NCBI GenBank assembly: GCA_002633005.1
Contig: NMRA01000234.1
Location: forward strand, 105,405-169,404
Source: Phoronis australis
Lineage: Eukaryota > Phoronida > Phoronidae
Direction of reading: 5' to 3'
DNA length: 64,000 bases
Positions 24,301 through 39,300 of this stretch are shown here, piece by piece. Under the pieces are notes generated by a model, which saw nothing but the letters and a program-made list of their open reading frames with translations, ran no database searches and was not told where the DNA came from. Position 1 is the first letter of the stretch; each line of letters begins with the position of its first letter. Both the position numbers and the translations under genes were made by a program.

Positions 24301-27300
24301 TAAGATTTTAACTGTTGTAACTTTGGACTGATCGCCCCATTGCTATTCATTGTAACTAAGCAAACTGAGGTCGTCTGCACCGAGCTTAATGTCAGCACCC
24401 TTGATTTGGCAAAGCTCATGTCTTCTTTGAACTTCAGTTATTTTGCGAAAGGTGAAGTACACCGAGAGGGTGCCAAGAGCATTTCTTTTTTAAGTCTGAT
24501 ATCTGTCTGATATCTGTGACTAGTTAGTTTGGAATACCCTCAATGCACATTTAGAAAGAACATCATAATCATTTGAGCTATTATAGACATCAGTCACCAA
24601 GTAATAGGCAATTCTAGGTCACCTATAGTCAAATAACAGATTTTTTGTCATCAGTCTATGTCCTGATCATTAGGTCTGACATGATAACTTGGTTGTCAAT
24701 CAATGTGTCCCATGGGAAAGGTTGCCAGGGAATTGGCATTAACTGGATGGGTATTGTGCCATCTCACACATCTCAGAAGGGAATTTCCACAGACTGGCTA
24801 AAACTTTAGCTGTTTCGCTAGTAGCAAAAATGTCAGTCATGTGAGTCATTTAGGCTGCTTTGCTGGCAATTTGAGTTACCCCATCCCCATAATTGCTGGC
24901 GTTTTTTGTAGCCAGAGGTAAGAGACCTTTGTTTACAGCCATATCAATCAATTTATGACAGAGAGTGAATGTGCTTTGACATCAAATTTTGTTTGAAGGC
25001 AAATCCTGTGGTAAGGAAACAAACTAATTACTAGCAAAATGACTCATTTGCTCAGCCTAAAATGCTACCGTAGTGTCTTCGCTAGAATTTTAGCCAGTGA
25101 AACAGCTAGCGTTTTTGACACTCATATGAACCTAGTCTAAGGTATGTCTCTGGTAGGTATGACACTAAACAGGTAAATACTTTGTCCTCTCAGGTATCAT
25201 GTAGGTGAGGTGCTTTGGCAGTATAGGTGCTATCATCTTGGGTGTTTAATGAATGAAAGAAGGGACAGTCAGGAGCGAGTTGAGTAATTGTTTCAGTTTT
25301 TTCATCATTTGGTATTGACTGCAGCACCTCCTAGTGATCATTTTCCAGGGTTACCCCGATATTACATTGGTCTGGATTTTGAATGTGCGGTGGCATCCCC
25401 TACCAACCAACCACTCATTTTTCAAGGGATCTCCCACCCTGCATTCATTATCAACCTCTGAACATAGGTTTGTTTTGAGATCCCTGGTTTTAGAAGTCCT
25501 ACTAAGTCCAAAGTTCTGACAATAGCCACCACATACTGGTGGGGACATAGTTTCCACCTGGGAGCAATATGAATTATGGTCCCAGGTTTCCATCTAAACA
25601 TACACCAAAAACATCTACTGGTAGTCACAAATCCAGAAGCTTATCTCTTGTATATCATATCACAGATGTTTCTTCATAAGATTTGGCCTCAGATTTTTTT
25701 AATGTATCTGAGAGTAGACTAAACAAAGCTCCACTCAGGTCACCACTGTAAATCCCCAACAATCAACCAATTTCAATTTCCAAGCTTTTTGTTCCTCAGT
25801 TCCAGCTGTTTATTCCAAGATTATTTCAACAAGGCCTGATTTTACGGCCCGCAAGTCGAAATTCTCCATGTCGTACAAACTGCACTACGGTATTCATAAA
25901 GATGTGTAACATGGTAAGAATCTCTTGGTTTGATATTTTACCGTCTGATCCCGCAGCCATTCTCTCTTCTGCAAAACACCATGTATTCAGTAGGCTAAGC
26001 AATTTTTTTTACTGTTCTATTTTATTGAGTAATTACCATAAACATGCTTTCAGTATTTGACAAACTGAATGAAAATAGCATTTTTTACTTGTTGTATATG
26101 CAAAGGCTCTCTACACTCCCAACATGGTGGTCAATGAAAGCTGTATAGGGTGAACCATATTGAATGAAGCAAACTATTTTCTTATGTTGAGAAATCTGAT
26201 AAAAATAAACATTCATATTTCAGCTTGTTCCTAAAAAGAAAGAGATACTTTCAGGCATACTTTTCAATTTTACAAATACGGAAAGAGACATTAATGCAGA
26301 GTGGCTTTAGCTCAAGGACAACATTTTGAAAAACATAAGTAACTAATATCTCACAGTGATGGTGAAAGTTGTAATTCAACGCTAATGCACCATCCTCAAA
26401 CAGATCCTAGCCTTTGTTTCTATATCTAGCCTGAGGCAAAGCTATGTTTTTATCTCTCAGCAACAACATGAAGACACTAAACCACAGAGAATGGTCAATT
26501 TACAAAGAACAACAGTCACAACCCCTTGTGACTTTATGTGATAATCAACTCTCAGAAGACAGCAAAATTTTCAAATTACCATAAACGTTCAGGTTAACGC
26601 CCTGGGCGTTTAAATTGGCAAACCCAAAAATTCAGGGTTGGGTGCTTAACCGAGAGGTGGTTGCTTAACTGGATATCTTCAAAAATCGCAGTGGGCGCTT
26701 AAATCGGTAATCCACATAAAGTTGGGGATGGGCGGTTAAGTGAGCATGGGCGTTAACCCGAATGTTTATGGTACTTATTGAAAAGAAAGGCCCATTCTGA
26801 TAGGGCAGGCAGAAGACAGAGAAAGAACAAGTATTTAAAAACACAAAGTATGTGTGCAGTGATCTGTAACTGCAATATCCATCTAACAGAATTAAAGCTT
26901 TGATAATATGTCCAACTTCCATCCTAATGAGCTTTATAAATTTTGAAATACAGCACCAACCCTAGGTGCGCAAATAGCTTGTTGGAAAACACGGGGGGGG
27001 GGGGTTCTCCTGAAGATGGACACGATGAGAGTAATGAGAATATCTTGTGGTCAAAAAAAACACTACATAATGTGACATTCATAGATGGATTTAAGGACAG
27101 TAACCAAAAACATGGCATACCACGTTAAGCGACGATACAAATTAACAGGTGTCCTTTGCGAATTATAGTCACCCTGCAGCACTAGCTATGTCAAGGCAAA
27201 CACATCGGATACACTAAGCCAAGTTTGCCACTAACACAATCAGCGAACTAACACTATGAGGTCCAAAGTAGAGTGTGTAATATTAGGAATGTTTCAACTT

Positions 27301-30300
27301 GGTTATTTTAACAAGAGCAACGCGGAGCGTTGAAATGCGACCACACAAATAGTGTGCTTTTAGGGTTATTTATTCGTATCATCACAATGGCCACTAGATG
27401 GCGCAAAATACGTCGAATCTGTCAGAAAACCAGAAAATGTCACCGTTTTTTTAAATATAAGCCATTTACCAAATTTCATTAAAATTTGCCGAGGAACTTT
27501 AGAGAAACAGAGGAAAACGAAAAAATGAAATTGCCACTATAGGGCACAGTGTTCGTCGCATCCGTCTAAAAGTCGTCGTCTTCTCTTGTTAACTTCACAT
27601 AAATACACGTGCTAAATTTAATAAAGACCCTGTAGAGAGCTTAGGAGATAGTGGTATGGATGCAAAAAAAACAAAACCACCAGAGGGAGGTGCCACAGTA
27701 GTCGAAGGAGTTGGAAAATCATTGTCAACCGTCCCCTTGATAGAAAGAACATACATGCCAATTTAACTTTCACAATCATCCTTAGATAGAGTAGTTTGGT
27801 TGACAGAGAGGTGGACGACAAAAAAATGACTCGAAAATAGTAAAAAAGGGCCACTAGATGGCGCAAAATGCCTCAAATCCATCCAAAAATGGGAAGATAG
27901 CGTCATCTCATTGATAGATGACTATGTGTCAAATTTCATGAAAATCGGTTGAGGACCTTTGAAGATACAGAGACGAACCTAAAAAACTAAAATTGCCACT
28001 AGGGGGCACAGAGGTATTCGGAAACTCGTCGCCCTCTGTCGTCAACCCCATAGGAACACACCTGCCAAATTTCAATAAGATCCTGCATGGGGGTTTAGGA
28101 GATACAGCCACGGACGCCAGACGCCCGGACAGAGATGCCGGCAATATGCGACCACATATAAATATGTGGGCGCATAAAAAGAGCTCTAAAATGCCATGCT
28201 GTGTGTAAGTTAAAAGATGTTAAATTCTTATGAAGAAATGTGCACAAGTGCGTCTTTCACAGAGGGTTTCTGAATGAAGGATAGTGAAAACAAACGAGAA
28301 TCTTATGTCTTTAAGCTAGACAAGTAAGTGTGAGGTCTGACAAATAAAAAAAACAAAGTGACAGGGTTAAGAGTCAAGGATGAAATATAACATAAACCAG
28401 CTAAACCACAAGAATGGAATCCTTCAAGATGGAGATAATGATTGATCAAGATGGCCTAACGACTGATCAATATAGAGATTAGGATTGATCAAAACATGGA
28501 TAATGATTGATCAAGGAGATACTGACTGACCAAGATAGACATACAGTAAAACTCATATCTTATGTTTAAACTGACACCCAGCCGTCATGACAGCACATTT
28601 TGTCTGAGCTAAGCCGAATAACGGCAGAATGACGAGCCATTTTGAGCGGTAAGATATGATTTGCAGTGTAATGAATATTCTCACTTCTCATTTAATATTG
28701 TGTCAGCTGGACATATGTTTGGTCATGGGGACATTCAACCAGCAAGGGAGATAACCCACAGAATTGTTATGTTGTTCTCCACAGAGGCCAACTATCTCAG
28801 AAACAACATTCAGTAACCCAAAATATATATTGGCATTCTTGGTGCTTCCAACAGCTCAAGTGTCCTGTATAAGACTTGACCCTCACAGTTAAGAATCAAT
28901 GACCAATGGAATGTAAACAATTCCTTAACAGTCAGCTGCCAACCACATTTCTATAACCTGTGGATCACCAGACCCCAGCAAGATTCCAGGCATACACAGC
29001 AACACTACAGCATAAGCTATGAACAGAAGCCACACGCAAAGTCCTATCGCCATCCTTTTCAAATCCAAAAAAATGTACATAGTTACAATAGATGTGGTAA
29101 GTGAAGTGAAGGACCTTCCTGTGTAAATGTATTGCTCTTGGGTAACCACGGGAGCTTAACACAAGAACATCATCAAGACGTCCAAAAGAGGGACCTTTAC
29201 TTATAAGCGCAACCTAGTGATCATTGAGACACCCATTTGTGCAAAGCATATTAAGTCAATTTTCAATACCTGCACATAAATTCAATGACTTGCGCCGAAA
29301 TTTTGAAATTAATGTGGTACGATACAAGCTACACATGTTTCAATATGCTTTTATACTCTGTATCACGTCACCAGTAAGAAACATCGCCGAATTTGGTCAT
29401 CCGTCATTTGGTTCCACGATTACAAAATAAAACATTTGTGTGAAGTAGGTAAAACACCCTAGGAGGAACAGAACAAATTTTGTGATTGCTATCGATTTTT
29501 CTACTCACGACAAACTATAAGTATTTTAAGCACACTTAGCTATTCAAATGTACAAGTCCATTAGAGAACGCTGCTTCAACTTTCGTGTTGGCAACTAGTC
29601 TTACAACAATAAATTCTTTAAACTGAAAACTGTGAAATGGTATAACTATAAAACTCTTATAGGAACGACCGGTAGCATGCCTTTGGTTTGAAAAGACAGT
29701 GCCTACTTTCCACAACCAGAGGTTTCATTTCAACGAGAATGTATTTCCGTTAAACAAAGCATATTCCACCTCAACAGTGTAAGAACACATGGAAATGTTG
29801 GCAGCTATTTCTGGCAACTTTATTAACTGCCAAGTCTATTTTCAGACTCTGCTGATGCAAAACACTATGTTCGAAATTTGAGAAATACCACAAACGTCAA
29901 AATCGCCCATATCCCAATCTTCAGAATCAAGACAATTCAATTTCAGCTAGAATATCAGTGTCCCAAATTCTAGGGACTGTTCCAAATTGGAGAATTTTAC
30001 CCTACACGTTTTAAAATAAATTAGACATTACACGATTGATAAAAGCGTTTTTTGTGATTATTCCAGTAAATCTGAAGACGGGATTTCTCAAGTAATCTCT
30101 TTAAAATCTGGAACAGCGCTTTACTATTGAGTAATGGGAATGTCTAAAACATTAATTTTGTGAGTCTCTTACTTCATTGATAAGACAACACCAGCTGTTT
30201 GGATTAATGCCACATATTGGCAAAACGCCAACATCCAAATTTAAAAAATCTCATTTTCAAATACCCACATTCAGAAATGCTGCACATACCACCCACCACT

Positions 30301-33300
30301 TGATTTTTAAAGCGGCACTCGAAGAAATTAAATTTCAATGAAACCACTTTCTGTAATAAAATTGGTTTCAATTTGTTCCTTACCGAGATGATTTTTGGTC
30401 TTGCAACGAACTGAAAGCTCGTTCTTACTTGTGGCCAAGTATTCAAAGACACTGATAACCAATCTCAGTCTCTGTATCTCTGGTCATGAAAGTAAACTGT
30501 AAGAGTATGGTCTTTCCTAACTCAGACATTAACTGAATTCCTATGTATTTCCAAATCCCAGAAATATTTCAGAGCAAAAAAATAAATAAAGGGATTACCA
30601 TATTTTGCAAACCTTCGTATCCCCAAAGATTTCTGTTGATTCCTAGAAAACAGATATTTTTCTCATTCCGCCTATTGGCAGGCATTGACACTACACTACG
30701 TTCAAATGAATAAAGACACCGGAGTAACTCATGAATACAATGTCCTGGTATTACGTAGTCCAGGCAAACTTGATAGAATTCAGAATATCGATTAAATCGT
30801 GTCCCAATAGAAAAAGTTTTATGACTAAAATTTTTCAGAAAAAAATAACGAGATTACTTTCACTAAAATTCACATGGGATCAGCACTTATAGAGGGCTGG
30901 ATACTTGAATGGTGCAGTTAATAAGCCAGATTTATAACCACTGTTAAGTCACTCATTTTCATCCTCCGTAGTATGGATTTATTGAGGGTTGGACAGCGGA
31001 GTAACAAGGCCGTTGAAATAAATGACAATAATCAAAACATGTAGCAAGTGACATAAAGGCACTGGAAACATGGGACGGGCTGTCACCCCCTGCTTCAGAA
31101 CGGTCTCCCAACCCCCACGAATATCAAACAGCTCAGAATTTCATTAAAAAAATCTTGTTTGAAATCCCTGAGGTCATGTTTAAAATTATCTAGCTTTTTT
31201 CACCTCAACATTTTATGTGTAGGTGGTAAAAATAACATATTCTTCTGTTTCTTTTGCTGAAAGAGAAGACATTGAACAAGGGCACATGGACGCTTACTGC
31301 ATGTAGTTACAGCAGATTAGCTGATGACTGCACAAGTGTAGAATGGACTTGGTACAGCCCTAGCCTGGCCAGTGTAGAATGGACTTGGTACAGCCCTGGC
31401 CTGGCCAGTGTAGAATGGACTTGGTACAGCCCTGGCCTGGCCAGTGTAGAGTGGATTTGGTACAGCCCTGGCCTGGCCAGTGTAGAATGGACTTGGTACA
31501 GCCCTGACCTGGCCAGTGTAGAGTGGACTTGGGACAGCCCTGGCCTGGCCAGTCTCCAGCTCCCCATTTTACAACCTAATGTGCCCATGAGTCTGATTCA
31601 ATAGATGTTTGAAGATGATATGCTGTAGCAAACCAGGTCAAGTGCAAAACACATAACAAAGTGTATGACAGTGTTTTTATTCCTCTTAAAACTGGTAAAC
31701 ACAGATTAGCTTAGTTTATTTACCAAGGGTTACAAGTGCTTGTTGTGAAAAGAACAGTTTGAGATGTGAGACAGGATAACACAGCTGAGTTGATGTCCGA
31801 AATAAACTAGCTGAAGGAAATCCCAGCCAGGAATGACAGTTTCCATAGTCACCACAGACATACAAGGGCTAATCAAAGTTACTGTCATGTAGCACTCTAC
31901 TAGGTTTTCTATTTATAGATGGCATTGTAGGAGAGCTGTCAAATTGGTCAAAGGAAATCATGCAAGTGACTTCTCAAATCATAGTTAAGTTGTGTTTAAC
32001 TTTGATCCTACTCCTTAACAATTTTACACCTAATGGAATGAAGCATTAAACTTCACACACGTCCATAGCAACATCCATGTTTTGACATCTCTAAGCCCAC
32101 TCAGACTAGTAAGAGACTGTACTGTAGAATTAAAATGATATCATGAGGGGTAAATATGTTTCCATGGTAACGCTTGATGCCCTCTAATGATCTTTAATCA
32201 CCACTTAATAAGACACTTCAAGCATAGATGGTAGCCCACGGAACTGTGGACTCACTTGGAAGAACAGTGATGGCATCAGACTTCAAAGGGTAAAGCAGAT
32301 ACAGTTAACCATTGCCATGGAAACGGAAGAACACTTATCAGATAATTATGTTCTGCTACCCTAATACTGGAAGCTGTCAGAAGACAAATTGAGCAAAGGG
32401 TATAATTGTGAAAAATGAATGTGAGTCGTCCAAGCATGTACAGTGGAAATTCAATGTTAACTTTTACATGTACAAAAAATTGATTATTACTGTTAAAACT
32501 GCAAAAGGATGGGACTGCATAAGATGCATCACTGAATGTCGCAGGTTACATGAACTTGTAACTGCAATCACAAGAACATTATAGTGATATCACTTCACTT
32601 GCAAGCAATAAAAATGGAACTCCCATCTTCAATTATTTAAATTAATGGACAAATTCCCAGACATCACATCAGTCTTTCAAGAAAATCCTAGTCTCAGATA
32701 CGGCAAACTTATTCTTACCGCAAACTTGCGGGTTAACGCCCTTGCCCCGGTAATCTCCCACCCCCAACTTTTGCTAAATTTGGACGTAAGCACCCAGTGT
32801 TCGGGTAATCGCCCATCCAATATTTTGCGCAAATTTCAGCTTCTCAGGTAATAGCTCATTCCCAACTTCTGCTAACAGAACTTGAGCTTGAACTTGTGCT
32901 TTTGTTCGCAGCTTTGCCTCGGGCTTGGTAATTCCGTGTTTGTGGAAACACGACATGCTTACATACGATAGTCTCAAAAAGTGCATTTTTACCAGACATT
33001 TGTGGAATAACTTAAGCGCTGCAACTACCTTTTCTTAAACTTATCAAAGGATAATATATCTACATCGCCTCTTATACGGTCGACATCACCTTGCCGAGAG
33101 GTGTCGTGTTAACCTGTGAGGAAGGTGAGAAACGACGCAGCGATGTCAGTGGTTCGTCTGCAGAGTGAATGCCGCTATATTGCGGTGCATCGTTCCCACT
33201 TGTCCGAACTATGAAGCTGCAAAGAAAGCGGGTATATCGTTTTTTCGACTTCCTCGAGAGCCCGAAATGCTTAGGGGAGTGGCTCGTGGTAGTGAAGAAT

Positions 33301-36300
33301 GTAAGGTAAGCTGTTGATAGCAAGTATGAGGCCATGAAAAATCTCCGTGTCTGCGCTGGGCCCGCATTTCGTCCACAGTGATTTCTCTGACAAATTCCGG
33401 CTTACCAAAGAACTATCCAAACGTTCCGTTGCCTATGCATGTTCACGGCGCCTCTCTAGTATTTCTTGATCAGTGTATTCCAGTTCGAATTGATAGCCTG
33501 TGAAACCTAACGATCCGACCCGTGAAGTCTTCGTCGGATGAGCTCTTGACTAAGTTGCCGTGTAGACGTTTGTTATTCTGCGTTCCGTTTCAAAATGAAT
33601 TATTCTCACCCTAACCAATGCTTATATGAAACTGAAACAAAGTCTGTCTCATTAGATACAATTTATAATGCCTTGGAGTGCTTGTGCGAGCAAATGTTTT
33701 GAGAAGCCAGCAATGAATAAACCACAGCGTTACCGGCTTTTGATGCCAGTAACAAAGGTAGGCCTAATTGACCGGGCACCCGAGGCCGTGTGACTGTGTG
33801 AGCGCATGCTAATTCAGTGTTTGCTGACAGAAAGCTGTTGTGAAACAATTACTCGATTTTATATGCTATGGTCACATGTTAGGGGAATCTTTATTTAGAA
33901 ATACAAATACATTATTCAAATCATTGTTACTGTTCAACCTTTGCCCCGACGGTCTGTGGAAGGGGAACCCAACTTTGATTTTCAGTTTCATGGCTAATTC
34001 ACATATTGAATAATTACGTGCCCATTATTTCTTTGGCTCACTATTATAGTCTTTTCGTGGCTGGAGGTTTAGTTTCCAACTCAAGCTGGTTTATGTTCGA
34101 ACCAGTCCCTGCGCCCGCGACGGGCCTGATCGGGTTCCGAACTCAAAAAATCACAAGTCTAAACAACACAGATCCAGATTCTCCTGTCTGTATTTCACAG
34201 AATACTTCGAATTTATCTCCGAACAGACCCCAAACTCCTGCTACGGACCTTAGTAAATTGGCCTGCCAAAATTTGTAGGCTGAGGTGTGTCCAAATACCA
34301 GTAAATCCGTAACAGCGAAATAAAACACGTTTTTATAAGAACTCGGTGTATTTTTAAGGATTTTGAATCGAAGTTTGGTGATTTATTGCTGTTAAACGAT
34401 GAATTCAAGCAATAAGCTGACACCACTAAACCGTGTTGTGAACTGCTGAACAGAACAATTACGTCATTGGATAATTTCAACACCTCCGTCTACCGTCAGG
34501 TGTCAGGTAACGCAACCGAACCTGCTGTTATCGAGTAGAACTACTCAATCTAAATTGATACAAAATAGGTTGTTTTTTGGGTGGCATTCTCCTTAAACAG
34601 CTCCATATAAGTTGTATGCAAAAACACATGATTTTGCTACATTTATCTCCAGGGTTGACCCAGATTTGAATTGAGCAATTATCACATCCCCCTCTCGTTA
34701 CAACTGCAAAGTTTGGGTTGGGCCAGGAACGAATCGTCTGAGTTTTAATCGAGGAAACGAAATGTAGTCACGTTCACCTATCTCAAACAGTACTTGCTGA
34801 CATGGTACGTAAGTTGACTGCCATAGGAGTTTCATAAGGTTTCGCGGTATGACATTTTGCAGCGCACTCATTTGAAAACATCTGAGTTTTTAGCAACGGT
34901 CTCGCAAAATCACTCTTTCAAAGTCAAAATCCTGTTTCTGTTTGAGGCATGAGAAACTTTGTGGTCGTCGGGTTCTACTGATTAACCAAACTTACAAGTT
35001 CAATGCTTGAATGAACACCTCGCGCCCAGTTTGGCTAAAATTTGGACATAAGAGGCCACTGCTTGGGTAATCGCCCACCCCGTACTTTTGCCAATTTTCG
35101 GTTTAAGCGCCCACTGCTTGGGTAATCGCCCACCCTTTGTCTCAGGGTTTCTCAATTTAAGCACCTAGGGCATTAACCTTCGAGTTTACGATAATTTGGA
35201 CACCTGACTTCAAAAATTTTCAAATTATCAACAGAATGACAATGCTGTAAATAACAAAACCTGGTCAATGTTATTTTATGACAGATGTGGAGTGGAAATA
35301 ATTGTTGATGTTATTATATGACAGATGCAGTTATTTTTGTAAGGAAATTTTTACTTGAATAAAATTCTGTTGTGCCACAAATTTGCTGCACATTTATTCA
35401 ACACAGCAAGTGAAGAATTTACTCTTGGGATTGAACCTTACAGCTTAGTAAGGTGCAGCTTGAGTTACCATACCGTCTCCAAGTCAATAATAACAATAAA
35501 AGCTTTTACACTTACTTGGAATATCTCACAGATACTTAAATCTGTTCACTCACATACAGTTATTTACAACAATGACCAGGTTTTTCATTAACCCAAGCAT
35601 GCTTAAACATTGAATGAACACTAATTACAACTCATAAATGTTCTTGTTTGCTCTACCAACATGTTGTAATTTCCTGTGGGTACCATTCATAACAGCGTTT
35701 TTCCAATGTCAAGGTAGGCCATTGAAATCAGCTACAGTGGTAGAGTTTTGGTGAGCTAAATATTCACATTTAATGACATGTATGTTGTGTAGATGAGATG
35801 GGGATTTGGACCACTAATGAGTTTTGATAGGATTTCATAGCAGTTAACAGTTTAAAGACCACACCTCACAGTCAGCTGGTATTTCCAATGACAGGAAAAA
35901 AAAGCTAACATGATGAAAGAAATGATGCTTTGCCTTCATCAAGTTCGCACTCTTGTCCAAAAGAATTCTGATTGGTTCTCGTAATTTTCATTCTCTGGCA
36001 ACAATCACGAATTTCTGGTGGTGTGTCTTCTGTTATAATTTCAATTAAGGCCTGCAAATCCTGAAGATTAGTGATAGCTGTCCAAGCAAGTTTCAGAATT
36101 AAGAAAATCAGCTTCAATGAAAAACATATTATAACTGAACAGCAGAGCTTTGATGTTATCTCACAAATATGTAGCATTTAACCTAAAAATCTTCAATTTC
36201 AAACAAAAAATACCAAAATCACCATGCTTCGTTGCTGAGAATGCTCCAACTTTTAAAACATACCTTTACAATAGTGTGACAGGATATTGCTGAAACAGTG

Positions 36301-39300
36301 CAGTGCTGGCAATGAAGCAAAATGGGCTACAGTACAATAACGGCTAAAACTGCCATATTTTTATTTTTTAAAGACTTACCACATTGTTACAAACGCTAAA
36401 ATATTTACCAATGTTGTTTGGTAATAGCTACGTCAAACAAACCAGGCCAAAACCAAACTTTCCTGAAAAGCTACTATTGATGAGAAATTTGAAAAATGAA
36501 ATTTCACTTGTCCGTCATATAGTGTCCCAAACTGAAGAATTTTTACCGTTCAAAAACACTTGTTATCATACTTCATCATTAGATGAGTGCGTTTACAGCC
36601 TTTGTCAACCAACACAACATTGAATTTGTCTACAGTGATTTTTTGGGGAAAGGAACAACTTTGGCCTTGTTGACAAAGATGAAATGCACGGTTTAACATT
36701 CACGTACATTTTGCGATGCCGAAATTTTTAGCGAGGCTAATTTGAATAACTCACAGCCCAATTTAACGGTATGACTGGAAAGACTTTTTAAATGATATGA
36801 AATCCCAAAGCATTAAATCGTCATCCTAGATAGGGATTAACTGTAGGTAGCACAGTGCAATGTCTACCAAATACTCTATCCCTGTAGGTAGCACAGTGCA
36901 ATGTCTACCAAATACTCTATCACTGTAGGTAGCACAGTGCAATGTCTACCAAATACTCTACCACCGTAGGTAGCACAGTGCAATGTATACCAAATACTCT
37001 ACCACCGTAGGTAGCACAGTACAATGTATACCAAATACTCTATCACCGTAGGTAGCACAGAACAATGTATACCAAATACTCTATTACCGTAGGTAGCACA
37101 GTGCAATGTCTACCAAATACTTTATCACTGTAGGTAGCACAGTGCAATGTCTACCAAATACTCTATCACTGTAGGTAGCACAGTGCAATGTCTACCAAAT
37201 ACTTTATCACTGTAGGTAGCACAGTGCAATGTATACCAAATACTCTATCACTGTAGGTAGCACAGTGCAATGTCTACCAACTACTGTATCACTGTAGGTA
37301 GCACAGTGCAATGTCTATCAAATACTCTATCACTGTAGGTAGCACAGTGCAATGTCTATCAAATACTCTATCACTGTAGATAGCACAATGCAATGTATAC
37401 CAAAAACTCTATCAACGTAGGTCGCTGCGATACTGGAAAATGGGGAATTAAGTGGCACTACGATTCATAAAAGATATCCAGGATATCAGGCCATTACCCA
37501 CACACCCAGGATACCAGGCTATAAACTCAACACACCCAGGATACCAAGCCATCACCCACGCACCCAGGACACCAGGCAATCACCCATACATCCAGGATAT
37601 CAGGCCTTCAACTCACACACCCAGGATACCAGGCTCTCTCTGTCACATACAGGATACCAGGGGAACATGATGACCAACATGCATTCCACCCCAGCCTGGT
37701 GAACGCACTGATCATCACACACATCCCACCCCAGCCCGATGAACACTCTACTCCAGTCTGGTGAACCCACTTATAAAGACACATCCCACCATTGACCTGG
37801 CGAACACATTTATCAACACACATCCCAACACTGGTCTGGTGAACACATTTATTGATACACATAGGACCACTGGTCTGGTGAACACATTTATCAATACACA
37901 TCCCACCATTGGTCTGGTGTAACAACACACATCCCACCGTTGACCTGGCGAACACATTTATCAACACACGTCACCACTGGTCTGGTGAACACATTAATCA
38001 ACACACATCCTTCTACTGGTCTGGTGGACACACTTATCAACACACATCTCACCACTGGGCTGGTGAACACATTTAGTGATACAAATCCCACCACTGGTCT
38101 GGTGAACACATTTATCAACACACATCACACCATTGGTCAGGCGAATACACTTGACTTACCAACACACATCCCACCACTGGTCTGGTGAACACATTTATTG
38201 ACACACATCCCACCACTGGTCTGGCGAACTCATTTATCAACACACATCTCACCACTAGTCTGGTGAACACATTTATCAACACACATCCCTCTACTGGTCT
38301 GGTGAACACAGCGAATCTAGTAAACAAATGAAGGCCAGCTGAAAAGAAACCCAATTGCCTGTGTGTAATTGAATTCATTGCTTAAAACAGTGCATGCACA
38401 ATCTGGTATGGTACCACTGAACAATGGTGTTGTAGTGGGCGTTCTACTACATACCAAAACCACAAAAACAAAACAATGTGGGGAAATTTGGACTGTACCG
38501 TATTCATCCACATTGTTGCCTAGTCCATTTGTTCTGTACTGTGTTCATCCATATTGACGCCTAACCCATTTGTTCTGTACTGTATTCATCCATATTGACG
38601 CTTAGCCCATTTGTACTATTCCGTATTCATCCATATTGAGGCCAAGCCCACTTGTATTGTACTGTATTCATCCATATTGACGCCTAACCCATTTGTTCTG
38701 TACTGTATTCATCCATATTGACGCTTAGCCCATTTGTACTATTCCGTATTCATCCATATTGAGGCCAAGCCCATTTGTATTGTTCTGTATTCATCCACAT
38801 TGACGCCTATTCCATTTGTAATGTACTGCATTCATCCATATTGACGCCTAGCCCATTTGTACTATACTGTATTCATCCATATTAACGCCTAGCCCATTAG
38901 TACTGTACTATATTCATCCATATCGACACCTAACCCATTTGTACTGTACTGCATTCATACATATTGATGTCTGGCCCATTTGGATAGTACTATATCCATC
39001 CATACTGACACCTAGCCCATTTGTACTGTACTCATCGATATTCATAGTATACCTTACCCATTTGTATTGTACTGAATTGTATTCCTCCACATTCACAGCT
39101 AACCCATTTGCATTGTACCGTATTCATCCATATTGACCCCTAGCCCATTTGTACTGTACTGCATTCATACATATTGATGCCTTACTCATTTATACGGTAC
39201 TATATTCATTTATATTGACACCTAGCCCATTTGTACTATTCTACATTCATCCATATTGATGCCTGGCCCACTTGGATACTACTACATTCATCCATACTGA

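Noticed and set aside
31254-31604. 116-aa + ORF and 93-aa - ORF
   Set aside because: Both are read from the 36-bp minisatellite; no splice context or family similarity.
36841-37425. CRISPR-like regular array
   Set aside because: The whole 41-bp period is conserved with no unique spacers, and the DNA is animal.
37608-38378. Several overlapping ORFs on both strands, some Cys-rich and resembling secreted repeats
   Set aside because: Produced by the 39-bp array; mutually overlapping on both strands, with no signal of coding use.
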